From an uncultured Prevotellaceae bacterium (GTDB lineage Bacteria > Bacteroidota > Bacteroidia > Bacteroidales > Bacteroidaceae), in the NCBI GenBank assembly GCA_900314755.1, contig OMWH01000008.1, positions 1 through 64,000 of the forward strand: a DNA stretch of 64,000 bases, in the 5' to 3' direction. This document shows positions 7,694 to 15,945 of the stretch, in pieces. Position numbers and translations under genes: made by a program. The notes below the pieces were generated by a model that was not told where the DNA came from, did no database searches, and was given only the letters and a program-made list of their open reading frames with translations. Position 1 is the stretch's first letter, and the number at the start of each line of letters is the position of its first letter.

Positions 7694-9352
7694 TTATTTA
7701 TATAAGTAGCGTTTAATACTCTTCTTAGGTGTCTTCTCAAATTCCTCCTCACGGAGTTCAATAGCATGCAGACGGCTATAAGGAGGAAGGATGTCGTTAA
7801 GCTGCTGACGGTTTTGTTCCATCACGTTCTGCAGGTCCTCCTCAGAGAATCCCATCTCCTTTGCCTCGTCCATATCAGGGTAAACCAATCCGACGAGATG
7901 CTCACCGCGCTGCACGATGATACACTCGCTGACCATCGCCATCGAACCGAGCTTATCCTCGATCTCCTCCGGGTATACATTCTGTCCGTTGGCACCCAAC
8001 AACATGTTCTTGGAGCGACCACGGATGAACACATGACCGTCCCATGACATGGTGGCAAGGTCGCCGGTATGATACCAGCCCTCCTCGTCAAGAGCCTGAC
8101 GGGTAGCCTCCTCATTCTTGTAATAGCCCAGCATCACGTTGGTACCACGGGTCACGATCTCGCCAGCTATCTCTTGCGGATCAGAGGAGAGGATCTTCAC
8201 CTCCATGTGGTCTACTGCCGTACCGCAGGAACCCGACACGAAGTCATGGTAGTCGCTATAGGTAATCAGGGGCGCACACTCCGTAGTTCCATAACCGACG
8301 GTGATGGGGAAATCGATATCCTTCATGAATTTCTCGATTTCCTGATTCAGTGGGGCACCTCCCACAATGACCTCGTATGCCTCACCGCCGAAGGCGTTAT
8401 AAACCTCCTGGCAGATACGCTCTTTCACTTTCTTTGAGACGACGGGCATCTGCATGAGTATCTTAATGGCATTGTTCTGTATCTTGGGGAATACCCGTTT
8501 GCGGATAATCTTCTCGATAATCAGTGGAACGGCAACAACCAGATGTGGTCTCACCGTCTTGAAAGCCTCTGCGATGATGGCAGGGGAGGGCAGGCGGTTG
8601 AGGAAGAACAGATGGTAACCGGAGCAGAAGGGAAACAGAAATTCTATAGCCTGTCCGTACATATGTGCCATGGGCAGGATGCTCAGCATGCGGCTGAACT
8701 TAGGCATATAAGGTGCCACCTTGTTCATGCAGAAATCAACATTACCCCAAAGGGCTCGGTAGGGGAGCATGACTCCTTTCGAGAATCCTGTGGTGCCACT
8801 GGTATAGTTGAGCATACACAGTTCCTCTGGGGCATCCACATGCCAGTTGATATGCTCCGCACGGAAAGCCATCGGGTATTTCTCACCGAAGAGTTGGTTA
8901 AGACGTTCACGGGCATCCATCAGCTTCTCGCTCCTGCAGGTATGCAAAGAGAAATCTGGAAGATTGAATATTCCCTCTAAGTGTGGCATCTCCTTGGCAT
9001 CGATGATATTCACAACATAGTCGCCTACGAATAACAGTTTGGATTCCGAGTGGTTGACGATATTATGAATCTGCTCACCATTGAACTCATGTAGGATAGG
9101 TACGATGACTGCACCGTATGTCAGGGTAGCAAGATAGGCGACAGCCCAGTGGGCAGAGTTACGTCCACAAACAGCGATGCGGTCACCTTTCTCGATTCCC
9201 GCTGCTTCCATCATGATATGCAGCTTCTCTATCTTGCGGGCTACGTCATGATATTGTAACGTAGCTCCCTTATAGTCTGTCAGCGCGTCGAGCAGCCAAT
9301 TCTCCTTAATCGTTTTGACGATATAAGAGTTGAAACTTGGTATGTCGTTCAT
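7694..9352 (-). CDS. AMP-forming long-chain acyl-CoA (or acyl-ACP) synthetase, copy 1
   Basis: 552 residues from ATG 9352 (MNDIPSFN). This start is chosen because a promoter with -7 at 9376-9383 leaves a short leader before it. The frame does extend further upstream, to 9406. ANL motifs are NYTSGTTGFSKGVM, GYGTTECAPL, GWYHTGDLA, GRSKNMLLGANGQNVYPEEIE and a terminal TPKKSIKRYLYK. It is a paralogue of the next gene. They probably differ in substrate or form a redundant pair feeding fatty acids into phospholipid or sphingolipid synthesis (inference). Confidence 0.85.
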   Translation of the reverse strand: MNDIPSFNSYIVKTIKENWLLDALTDYKGATLQYHDVARKIEKLHIMMEAAGIEKGDRIAVCGRNSAHWAVAYLATLTYGAVIVPILHEFNGEQIHNIVNHSESKLLFVGDYVVNIIDAKEMPHLEGIFNLPDFSLHTCRSEKLMDARERLNQLFGEKYPMAFRAEHINWHVDAPEELCMLNYTSGTTGFSKGVMLPYRALWGNVDFCMNKVAPYMPKFSRMLSILPMAHMYGQAIEFLFPFCSGYHLFFLNRLPSPAIIAEAFKTVRPHLVVAVPLIIEKIIRKRVFPKIQNNAIKILMQMPVVSKKVKERICQEVYNAFGGEAYEVIVGGAPLNQEIEKFMKDIDFPITVGYGTTECAPLITYSDYHDFVSGSCGTAVDHMEVKILSSDPQEIAGEIVTRGTNVMLGYYKNEEATRQALDEEGWYHTGDLATMSWDGHVFIRGRSKNMLLGANGQNVYPEEIEDKLGSMAMVSECIIVQRGEHLVGLVYPDMDEAKEMGFSEEDLQNVMEQNRQQLNDILPPYSRLHAIELREEEFEKTPKKSIKRYLYK

Positions 9353-9375
9353 TGCACAATATTCAAAATTTTGTG

Positions 9376-9407
9376 CAAAGGTAATATCTTTCCTGCACAA
9401 TTCCAAA
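9376..9407 (-). promoter_or_regulatory. Promoter of the acyl-CoA synthetase operon
   Basis: -33 TTTG (9404-9407), a 20-nt spacer and -7 TACCTTTG (9376-9383), all on the minus strand, placed shortly upstream of ATG 9352. Confidence 0.75.
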
Positions 9408-9476
9408 AAAAATGTGCAATATTTTATGGGTAAGGATAAAATAATTACTAATTAGGTAAAAAGGAACAAATTATCT

Positions 9477-11099
9477 TTACAATCTGATGACCTCGTCGCA
9501 TAGTTCGCTGACCGTTTGACGATGGGTGATAAACAACATCGTCTTATCCTTGCATAAAGCAAAAAGTCTCTTATACAGCTCTTGTTCTGTAGGTTCGTCG
9601 AGACTGCTGCTGATCTCGTCAAGCAGGAGGATATGTCCGGAACAAAGCAGTCCTCGTGCGATGGCAATACGCTGGGCTTGTCCTTCACTAAGTCCTTTCC
9701 CTCGCTCTCCCAGTTCTGTATCAAGTCCTTGAGGTAACTCCTTGACGAAGTCGGCACAGGCGGTATGCAGGACTTCCAGCAGCTCATCGTCAGTAGCATC
9801 AGGCTTGGCGAGTTGGAGATTATAACGGACACTGCCACTCATCAAAGTGTTCCCTTGTGGTACGAAGACGAAGTTGGGACGTGTCTTGGTACTGATGGTC
9901 TCCTCACCATTCTGTTGATAGAGGATGATGCTTCCCTCTGTCGGTTGGATAAATCCAAGCAAAAGTCTGAACAGTGTTGTCTTGCCGATACCCGTCTCTC
10001 CCATGATGGCAGTCTTGCTGCCTGCTTTGAAGTCATGTGTGAAATGGTTCACCACCAAACGGTCACCGTCCGCATAATGGAACGACACGTTGTTGAGACG
10101 TATGCCTGGTACTTCTTTTCCTGGTGTGTTCTCCTCCGTGGCATGCTCCTGTGCCGTTTGTCCCAGCTCATCCAACCTGTCGATACTTGCGGTGGCATGG
10201 ATAACACCAGGTACCATGTTCAGCATTTGCAGGATAGGGTGCTGTATCATACCTACCAACTGCAGGAAGGAGGTCATCACGCCAAAGGTGATGGTACCAT
10301 TACGTAGTCCAAGACCACCCCATATGAAAGCCAGCAGATAACCCAGTCCGAAGACGCATCCCATGACCAGACGGGTAATAACGGTGAAGCGGGTGCGACG
10401 CATCACGTTACCTCGCAGTCGTTGTTGCATGGTATCGAGCCGCTCTGTCACCCATTGCTCACTGCCCAAGGAGCGTAGCACGTCATTATGCTCCATGGTC
10501 TCCTGCACCTGCATCTGTATCTTACTCTCATCCTGCCGGATGTCAAGGGTCATTTGCCGTAACTTTCTGGCGATGAGTTTTCCGAAGATGATGGCGAGGG
10601 GGGTGAGTATCAGCAGTGCCCATGCAAGACGGGCGTCAAACCAACGCATCAACAAGAACGCACCGCAGAGTTGTATCATGGTGATGGTCATCTGTGGCAG
10701 GGTATCGGTAGTCACGTTACTCACCATATCAATGTCTTTTGCCAGTCGTGAGGTGACATCTCCTGAGTGCAGTTTTTTGTCACCATAAAGTTGTCGGCGG
10801 AATAACTGACTGAATATGTTGAGACGTAGCATGTTGGTCTGTCGCACATTGGCTGTTATAGACATGTAGTAGTATATCTGCCGGAGAACGACACCACCCA
10901 CCACTGTCATGAGCAGCCATAGCACCATCTGCAGTACGTCGTCATGAGAGCCCGTCCGTATGGTCGTATCGATAAACATACGGCTGAGCCATACCATCAG
11001 CAGTCCAAGTCCTACTTGTCCGATGCCGATGATGATGCGAGTCGCTGAGTTCCAACGGATGCCCTGTGTGTTATGCCACAGCCATACGACGTACTTCAT
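9477..11099 (-). CDS. ABC exporter, fused permease and ATPase, of a PqqD/HPr-kinase cassette
   Basis: 540 residues. The N-terminal ABC transporter transmembrane domain has about six helices (residues 20-300). The ATPase domain has Walker A GETGIGKTT (367-375), a Q-loop near FVPQGN, signature LSEGQ (470-474), Walker B ILLLDE (490-495) and an H-loop near FITH. There is no N-terminal C39 peptidase domain. It is last in a run of four genes after a PqqD-like protein, an S26 peptidase and an HPr-kinase-like protein. That company suggests export of a modified peptide rather than lipid or drug export. This is an inference, as no cargo gene is visible. Confidence 0.8.
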   Translation of the reverse strand: MKYVVWLWHNTQGIRWNSATRIIIGIGQVGLGLLMVWLSRMFIDTTIRTGSHDDVLQMVLWLLMTVVGGVVLRQIYYYMSITANVRQTNMLRLNIFSQLFRRQLYGDKKLHSGDVTSRLAKDIDMVSNVTTDTLPQMTITMIQLCGAFLLMRWFDARLAWALLILTPLAIIFGKLIARKLRQMTLDIRQDESKIQMQVQETMEHNDVLRSLGSEQWVTERLDTMQQRLRGNVMRRTRFTVITRLVMGCVFGLGYLLAFIWGGLGLRNGTITFGVMTSFLQLVGMIQHPILQMLNMVPGVIHATASIDRLDELGQTAQEHATEENTPGKEVPGIRLNNVSFHYADGDRLVVNHFTHDFKAGSKTAIMGETGIGKTTLFRLLLGFIQPTEGSIILYQQNGEETISTKTRPNFVFVPQGNTLMSGSVRYNLQLAKPDATDDELLEVLHTACADFVKELPQGLDTELGERGKGLSEGQAQRIAIARGLLCSGHILLLDEISSSLDEPTEQELYKRLFALCKDKTMLFITHRQTVSELCDEVIRL

Positions 11100-11104
11100 A
11101 GATT

Positions 11105-11139
11105 AATTAGGAATTAGTAATTAATAATTAGTAATTAGA
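11105..11139. repeat. Five-unit heptamer tract between the PqqD-like and ABC genes
   Basis: AATTAGG, AATTAGT, AATTAAT, AATTAGT and AATTAGA run back to back and fill almost the whole intergenic gap. This is the same 5 x 7 layout as the tracts inside thrC, relA and cbiD, with a different word. Confidence 0.8.
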
Positions 11140-11409
11140 TTACTCTATAACTCCTTCTTTTTGCCATTGTCCTATGATTTTGGCAACATCCTCTTTTGCG
11201 ACATCGTTGCTGACCTCATATTCCTCGCAGAGCTTGTCGGCAAGTTGCTCGATAGTGAAGTCGCCCATCTCCTCGGCTTGTTTCCACAACCATGCGGCAG
11301 TCTCATTAAGGGCAAGTAGTCTGCCGAAATTGACGGCTGTCAATCCTTCACCAGTGATAACATGCTCACCACAAACCTCTCGCAGTATAAATCCTTTTTT
11401 TAGTTTCAT
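11140..11409 (-). CDS. PqqD-family (RiPP recognition element-like) protein
   Basis: 89 residues from ATG 11409 (MKLKKGFILREV). The longer frame upstream is translated repeat DNA and the neighbouring gene's 3' end, so the internal Met is chosen. The pattern fits PqqD: an initial beta-rich half (FILREVCGEHVITGEG), then L-N-E-T-A-A-W-L-W, then helices ending in a V-A-K-I-I-G-Q-W-Q-K-E-G-V-I-E helix. PqqD-like domains bind leader peptides of ribosomally made, modified peptides. Here it stands alone, between an S26 peptidase and an ABC exporter. Confidence 0.8.
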   Translation of the reverse strand: MKLKKGFILREVCGEHVITGEGLTAVNFGRLLALNETAAWLWKQAEEMGDFTIEQLADKLCEEYEVSNDVAKEDVAKIIGQWQKEGVIE

Positions 11410-11424
11410 TGTTATTTTATTTTT

Positions 11425-11480
11425 TTCGATATTTCGAGATTCGATATTTCGAGATTTCGAGATTACGAAATTCGAAATTA
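11425..11480. repeat. TTTCGAGA-type 7/8-nt repeat tract
   Basis: Runs of TTTCGATA, TTTCGAGA, TTCGATA, TTTCGAGA, TTTCGAGA, TTACGAAA and TTCGAAA fill the gap between the PqqD-like gene and the S26 peptidase gene. The last bases touch the peptidase stop codon. Similar tracts lie at 15385-15436, 15900-15945 and 40988-41022. Confidence 0.8.
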
Positions 11481-11909
11481 GACCACTCGCCGGTAAACAG
11501 CGAGAATATATCTCCTGACGGGGCGTATATACCACCATAGCTTGGAGGCTCTGACGCGCCACCTATTATATATATAATGTTGTTTGCCATCGGCACTCAC
11601 CACGTGGGTGGCAATAGCACAGATGTCTTTGAGGGTGCAATGCTCGGTACCGATGATGTTACCATCACCCATCAGTACTACGTTATCACCCTCTATCCGG
11701 ATAATGCGGTGTACCACATAACGACATCCATCCACCCATGCCAGCACCACGTCTCCAACCTTAGGATTCTCTGGTTTCTGGAGGATGACACTCTCTTTGC
11801 CGCCAATGATAAACGGCAGCATGCTGTTTCCCTTGACGGGCAGTGTCACGCTGACCCCCTCTTTTGCCAGACGGGTGGCTTCCTGCAATATCTGGTTGTC
11901 ACTGATCAT
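11478..11909 (-). CDS. S24/S26-type signal peptidase-like protein (SipW-like Ser-His type)
   Basis: 143 residues. The catalytic serine motif is K-G-N-S-M-L-P (about residues 25-31). Where bacterial signal peptidase I has Lys, this has V-V-H-R-I, as in the SipW/archaeal S26B group that uses His, followed by M-G-D-G-N with a candidate Asp. No clear N-terminal membrane anchor is present. The C-terminus (W-W-Y-I-R-P-V-R-R-Y-I) is aromatic and basic and may touch the membrane. It starts 12 nt after the HPr-kinase-like gene. Leader removal from an exported peptide is plausible but inferred. Confidence 0.75.
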   Translation of the reverse strand: MISDNQILQEATRLAKEGVSVTLPVKGNSMLPFIIGGKESVILQKPENPKVGDVVLAWVDGCRYVVHRIIRIEGDNVVLMGDGNIIGTEHCTLKDICAIATHVVSADGKQHYIYNRWRVRASKLWWYIRPVRRYILAVYRRVV

Positions 11910-11921
11910 TACGCAAGACCC

Positions 11922-12779
11922 TTAACATGTTATTTCTCCCTCGCAGACTCTCGCTGCCTCCTCGTCCGGAAGACATTCCAGATGATAGACGGGAGTAGCC
12001 ATGGCAAGGGCATTCTCTGTCTCGTGCAGTCCATCGGCAACAGCCTTGTCCCACCGTTTGCCGCTGATGCAGGGCACCAAGGCGGCATAAGCCTTGATAC
12101 CCCTCATCCGCCGGATCTTATTATAAGGTGCCTGACTAAGCAGGACGATACCTCCCAACGGGTAGCTGACATGGCGGTAGCAAGGGGTCTTGCCACTCCA
12201 AGGACTTCCATAGACAGTGGCAACATTGTCGTCGTTGATGCGCACCACAGGGTTGTCGTCGTTGACGAGTGCCGTCCCCTCGATATATGTCAGCCACAGA
12301 CGGGCATGGGTACTCTTACCTGTACCGCTCTTACCCAGGAACATATACGCTTTATCCTGATGACTCACGACAGCGGCATGAAACAATACCGTTTTATGTG
12401 GTGCGGTGGCTAAGGCAAACAGTACCATCAGTGCATTGTCGATGGCAAGTTTACGCCATTTGCCAGTCATGATAAGCTCTCCCTTTTGATAGTTGTCTGA
12501 GCATACCAGCCAACCAGCCGTCTCGTATTGCCAGCGGAACTCGAACACCGACTTGCCGTCAGCTGTCTTGCCGCAGAAAATCTCCTGTCCTTCCTCTTCC
12601 TGCCGCATCTCCTCTGCATAATCGACACGCTCACCATCCTCAACAGTCAGTGTGAAGAGCACTGCGTCTTTATCCATAGAGAACGGTTCATAGTTCTGCA
12701 TCAGAGCAAAGTCTTCACTGGCAGTCTTCACGCTAAACACATGGTCAGCCACCTTGTAATATCTCGTCTCAGTCATCAT
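11922..12779 (-). CDS. HPr-kinase-like (HprK/PEPCK fold) kinase
   Basis: 285 residues. The N-terminal half is unassigned. The C-terminal half has L-F-H-A-A (His134), the P-loop G-K-S-G-T-G-K-S (149-156), acidic N-D-D (173-175) and V-Y-G-S-P-W-S-G-K, in the order seen in HprK C-terminal domains. Homologues occur in lasso-peptide clusters, where they phosphorylate a peptide C-terminus (known of the family). The window has no HPr or PTS gene, and the operon partners are a PqqD-like protein, a peptidase and an exporter. A peptide substrate is therefore more likely than HPr. It is the first gene of the cassette, with a -7 box TACCTTTG at 12801-12808. Confidence 0.75.
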   Translation of the reverse strand: MMTETRYYKVADHVFSVKTASEDFALMQNYEPFSMDKDAVLFTLTVEDGERVDYAEEMRQEEEGQEIFCGKTADGKSVFEFRWQYETAGWLVCSDNYQKGELIMTGKWRKLAIDNALMVLFALATAPHKTVLFHAAVVSHQDKAYMFLGKSGTGKSTHARLWLTYIEGTALVNDDNPVVRINDDNVATVYGSPWSGKTPCYRHVSYPLGGIVLLSQAPYNKIRRMRGIKAYAALVPCISGKRWDKAVADGLHETENALAMATPVYHLECLPDEEAARVCEGEITC

Positions 12780-12800
12780 AAATCCTTTTGTAGTATCGGC

Positions 12801-12808
12801 AAAGGTAC
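12801..12808 (-). promoter_or_regulatory. -7 element of the HPr-kinase/S26/PqqD/ABC cassette
   Basis: TACCTTTG on the minus strand, 22 nt upstream of the ATG at 12779. There is no clean TTTG at -33. That position falls in the rubrerythrin 3' hairpin. Confidence 0.5.
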
Positions 12809-12822
12809 AAACAAGAGAATGA

Positions 12823-12851
12823 ATAGCCTCTCGAGTCAGGAGAGGCTATTG
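12823..12851 (-). terminator. Hairpin after rubrerythrin
   Basis: A perfect 11-bp stem, AATAGCCTCTC (12823-12833) against GAGAGGCTATT (12841-12851), with a 7-nt loop, 7 nt after the rubrerythrin stop. There is no strong T-run, so it may be a weak terminator or a 3'-end stabiliser. Confidence 0.55.
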
Positions 12852-12857
12852 TCAAAC

Positions 12858-13400
12858 TTAATAATTCTCAGCTTTTACTTGGAAATAGGACTGTGGATGG
12901 TCACAGACAGGACATACGTCAGGTGCTTTCTTGCCCACTACGATATGTCCGCAGTTAGCACACTGCCAGATGACATCACCATCCTTCGAGAACACACGCT
13001 CCTTCTTCACGTTGTCGAGCAATTTGCGATAACGCTCCTCATGAGCCTTCTCAATAGCGGCAACACCCTCGAACTTCTCTGCGATCTCGTCGAAGCCCTC
13101 TTCACGAGCCTCTTTCGCCATACGGGCATACATGTCCGTCCATTCGAAGTTCTCACCACCGGCGGCAGCCTCCAGGTTACTTGCCGTATCCTTGATGGCT
13201 CCGCCCTCCAAGAGCTTGAACCACATCTTGGCATGTTCCTTCTCATTGGCGGCAGTCTCCTCGAAGATAGCAGCGATCTGTACATAGCCGTCCTTCTTTG
13301 CCTTAGATGCCCAATAGGTGTACTTGTTACGAGCCATTGACTCACCTGCAAATGCTTCCTGCAGGTTCTTCTCTGTTTTTGTTCCTTTTAATTCTTTCAT
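12858..13400 (-). CDS. rbr: Rubrerythrin
   Basis: 180 residues. The N-terminal ferritin-like di-iron domain has two E-x-x-H helices ([25 protein letters not shown]). The C-terminal rubredoxin-like domain has W-Q-C-A-N-C-G and D-V-C-P-V-C binding one iron. It reduces hydrogen peroxide in the cytoplasm of anaerobes. It has its own promoter (13439-13470) and a 3' hairpin, so it looks monocistronic. Confidence 0.95.
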   Translation of the reverse strand: MKELKGTKTEKNLQEAFAGESMARNKYTYWASKAKKDGYVQIAAIFEETAANEKEHAKMWFKLLEGGAIKDTASNLEAAAGGENFEWTDMYARMAKEAREEGFDEIAEKFEGVAAIEKAHEERYRKLLDNVKKERVFSKDGDVIWQCANCGHIVVGKKAPDVCPVCDHPQSYFQVKAENY

Positions 13401-13438
13401 ATTCGTATTTGTTTTATGCTAAAATTACTCTTGGACTG

Positions 13439-13470
13439 CGAAGATACGAAAAAAAAACGAGATGACCAAA
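13439..13470 (-). promoter_or_regulatory. rbr promoter
   Basis: -33 TTTG (13467-13470), a 20-nt spacer and -7 TATCTTCG (13439-13446) on the minus strand. Confidence 0.6.
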
Positions 13471-13481
13471 TATATTGCGGT

Positions 13482-14378
13482 TTATTTCAGGGTGACAGTC
13501 GTGTTGACAGTAACTTTCTGTCCCATATTCTCTGTCACATTCTCCGACTTGATGGTCTTTACCCAACCGTCTTCCTGGTATTCATAAGAACCCGTCTCCT
13601 TCATGTCCAGCTTCAGCATACCACTCTCTATGAGTTGGTCAATGTTCTGCTTCACCATATCAGCCTGCTCGGGCATCATCTTCTCCACCTGCTCGATGAT
13701 GAGTTTCTTCAGCTCCTCCTTGCTCATATTGGCAGAACCGCTGACAGTTACGTTCCTGCCATTCACAAAGTACATACGCTTCATCTTGATGCCCTGGTCG
13801 TTGATATACTCCTCCTGGGCACCCGTCATGATAGTCTTGCCGTTCAGAGCCATTGGGTTGACACTCCATTGGATAGTCTTCAGCAGTGCTTCCTCAGAGA
13901 GGCTCGTGAGGATTTGCTGTTTCAGGGCATTCTTAGGAAGTGCCGTTGACAACTGCGGAATAGCCTTGAACATCTTCTCAATGAGTACGTCACTTTGTGT
14001 GTCTATCTTCTTGCTAATCTCCGCATAGTTATTGATGCCCAGCGGTTTACCTGCTTGGTCAGTGGCTATCAGCAGGGGAATGTTGATCATCACCTCCTGG
14101 GCAGCGGCAACTATCTGTCCTGCGATATTCTCAGCCTTGACATCGGAGGTCATCTTGGTGGTCTCCATCTTCACCACATAGCCAGTGGCTGTAGCATCCG
14201 TCACACTATAAGCCATCTCCTCGTTAATCGTGAAACTGCCCTGACCAGGTATGTCGGTTACGATTGTTACCTCATAGTTCTTCTGGTCACCCTTCTGCAT
14301 CTGGGGAGCAACTTTCAGTTGTGCCTGTGCTGCCATGACCATTGTCAGCATCATGCTGACTAAAAACATTTTCTTCAT
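13482..14378 (-). CDS. Secreted protein of a Bacteroidetes domain of unknown function (probably DUF6263)
   Basis: 298 residues. A clear signal peptide (MKKMFLVSMMLTMVMAAQA, cleavage after AQA) sends it to the periplasm or surface. The body is repeated beta-strand segments with polar loops, such as Y-E-V-T-I-V-T-D and G-Y-V-V-K-M-E-T-T-K-M. It has no enzyme motif and a single cysteine at most. It follows the SPFH/NfeD genes on the same strand with a 25-nt gap and could be co-transcribed. I think it is DUF6263 but cannot confirm that here. Function unknown. Confidence 0.6.
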   Translation of the reverse strand: MKKMFLVSMMLTMVMAAQAQLKVAPQMQKGDQKNYEVTIVTDIPGQGSFTINEEMAYSVTDATATGYVVKMETTKMTSDVKAENIAGQIVAAAQEVMINIPLLIATDQAGKPLGINNYAEISKKIDTQSDVLIEKMFKAIPQLSTALPKNALKQQILTSLSEEALLKTIQWSVNPMALNGKTIMTGAQEEYINDQGIKMKRMYFVNGRNVTVSGSANMSKEELKKLIIEQVEKMMPEQADMVKQNIDQLIESGMLKLDMKETGSYEYQEDGWVKTIKSENVTENMGQKVTVNTTVTLK

Positions 14379-14403
14379 TGTACGTTATTGTTATTACTTG
14401 ATG

Positions 14404-15357
14404 TTATTCTGATTTAAACAAGTCTTTGATGCCACCAATGCTACCTAAGAGGTTTGTTGCCTCGTAGGGGAGGTAGACGGTCTTCGTCTTGTCACCTTGA
14501 GCGAGTTCCTGCATCATCTGGATATATTTCTGTGCCAGCAGGTAGTTAGCAGGGTTGGTGCTCTTGCCGACAGCCTCGGTAATCAGTTCAATTGCCTTTG
14601 CCTCTGCCTCTGCCTTGCGGATACGAGCCTGAGCCTCACCTTCAGCATGGAGGATAGCCTGTTGCTTCTGGGCATCGGCACGGTTGATGATAGCAGTCTT
14701 CTCACCCTCAGAGGCAAGGATCTCAGCAGCCTTCTCACCCTCAGAGGTCAGGATCTGTGCACGCTTGTTACGCTCAGCCTGCATCTGTTTCTCCATGGCG
14801 TTCAGCACGGTAGAGGGAGGAACGATATCCTGCAGTTCCACACGGTTCACCTTCACACCCCACTTATCGGTAGCATCGTCGAGGACGGCACGCAGTTTGG
14901 TGTTGATGGTGTCACGGGAAGTCAGTGTCTCATCAAGTTCCAGTTCACCGATGATATTACGCAGGGTCGTCTGCGTCAGTTTCTCGATGGCGTTGGGCAG
15001 GTTAGAGATCTCATACACAGCCTTGAAGGGGTCTACAATCTGGAAATAGAGCAGGGCATTGATCTCCATCTGGATGTTATCCTTCGTAATCACATTCTGT
15101 GAAGGGAAGTCATACACCTGTTCACGCAGGTCGATAGAGTTGGAGTAAGCATAACGCCCACGGGTCAGCACCACAATCTCCTTGGCACGGTCGATGAAGG
15201 GGATAATGATGTTGATACCAGGATTCAGCGTAGCATAGTAGCGTCCCAGACGCTCGATGATACGGGTTTCCGACTGCGGGATAATCACGAGAGCCATCTT
15301 GGCGAAGATAACCACCAGAACAACGATGGCGATCAGTACATAAGTCATAAATTCCAT
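14404..15357 (-). CDS. SPFH/band-7 membrane protein (stomatin/QmcA-like)
   Basis: 317 residues from ATG 15357 (MEFMTYVLIAIV). The upstream extension is translated repeat and NfeD-gene sequence. One N-terminal membrane helix (4-27) is followed by the SPFH core (R-I-I-E-R-L-G-R-Y; G-I-N-I-I-I-P-F-I-D) and a long Ala/Glu/Lys-rich coiled coil with the repeated S-E-G-E-K. The C-terminus is KDLFKSE. Stomatin-family proteins build oligomeric membrane scaffolds and usually pair with NfeD, which is the upstream gene here. Confidence 0.9.
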   Translation of the reverse strand: MEFMTYVLIAIVVLVVIFAKMALVIIPQSETRIIERLGRYYATLNPGINIIIPFIDRAKEIVVLTRGRYAYSNSIDLREQVYDFPSQNVITKDNIQMEINALLYFQIVDPFKAVYEISNLPNAIEKLTQTTLRNIIGELELDETLTSRDTINTKLRAVLDDATDKWGVKVNRVELQDIVPPSTVLNAMEKQMQAERNKRAQILTSEGEKAAEILASEGEKTAIINRADAQKQQAILHAEGEAQARIRKAEAEAKAIELITEAVGKSTNPANYLLAQKYIQMMQELAQGDKTKTVYLPYEATNLLGSIGGIKDLFKSE

Positions 15358-15384
15358 AGTTTTTTTTATTAATAATTTGATTTT

Positions 15385-15436
15385 GAGATTCGACATTCGA
15401 CATTTCGATATTTCGAGATTCGAGGTTTCGGGGTTT
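15385..15436. repeat. TTTCGAGA-type 7/8-nt repeat tract
   Basis: About seven units (TTCGACA, TTTCGATA, TTTCGAGA, TTCGAGG, TTTCGGGG) fill the gap between the nfeD-like and SPFH genes, ending at the nfeD stop. Confidence 0.8.
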
Positions 15437-15886
15437 TTATAAGGTCTCAACAGTGATGATAGTGCTCTCCCGTCCGATGACACGGACGGTGGTGCCGACA
15501 GGAATGTCGCTGTTGCTGACAGCTCTCCAGAGATCACCATCAATCTGTACATAGCCATTACCCCCGGCAGTGATTGGCTCAGTGACCTTTCCTGTACGTC
15601 CAATCAGTGCATCGGCATTACTGGGTTTGTTGGGGTCGTTCTTATGCAAGTAACGCAGTGCTACAGGACGGACAAAAAGTACGCTGAGCAGTGAGAAGAT
15701 GGCAAAGATAAACAATTGCCAATAGATACCCAGTCCGAAGACTGCTGCAACGATACTGAAGACAGCACCGATGGAGAAGCAGATGATAAAGAAGTCACCT
15801 GACGAGAGCTCTAGGATCAGACAGACGATGGACACTACCGCCCATACCTGCCACATGTTTGCAATTAAATAGTCTATCATATTCAT
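15437..15886 (-). CDS. NfeD-like membrane protein
   Basis: 149 residues. Three to four membrane helices run from residue 10 to about 75, including an acidic turn L-E-L-S-S-G-D-F-F. The C-terminal OB-fold soluble domain (I-G-R-T-G-K-V-T-E-P ... V-Q-I-D-G-D-L-W-R-A-V) is the NfeD signature. It is the short form without the ClpP-like protease domain. NfeD proteins partner with stomatin/SPFH proteins, matching the downstream gene. ATG 15886 is used, and ATG 15880 is equally possible. Confidence 0.9.
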   Translation of the reverse strand: MNMIDYLIANMWQVWAVVSIVCLILELSSGDFFIICFSIGAVFSIVAAVFGLGIYWQLFIFAIFSLLSVLFVRPVALRYLHKNDPNKPSNADALIGRTGKVTEPITAGGNGYVQIDGDLWRAVSNSDIPVGTTVRVIGRESTIITVETL

Positions 15887-15899
15887 TGAGTTTTGAGTT

Positions 15900-15945
15900 T
15901 TTTTTATTTCGATATTTCGAGATTACGATATTACGAGATTCGATT
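15900..15945. repeat. TTTCGAGA-type repeat tract
   Basis: Five units in a row: TTTCGATA, TTTCGAGA, TTACGATA, TTACGAGA, TTCGATT. They run into the stop codon of the regulator-like gene. Confidence 0.8.

Noticed and set aside
9407..12857. Precursor peptide gene within the PqqD/HPr-kinase cassette
   Set aside because: The gaps (9407-9476, 11100-11139, 11410-11477, 12780-12857) contain repeats, promoter or hairpin only, with no short frame having a plausible leader.
14404..15603. Longer 399-residue SPFH protein
   Set aside because: The extra N-terminus is translated repeat DNA and antisense-free nfeD sequence. ATG 15357 gives a normal SPFH start.
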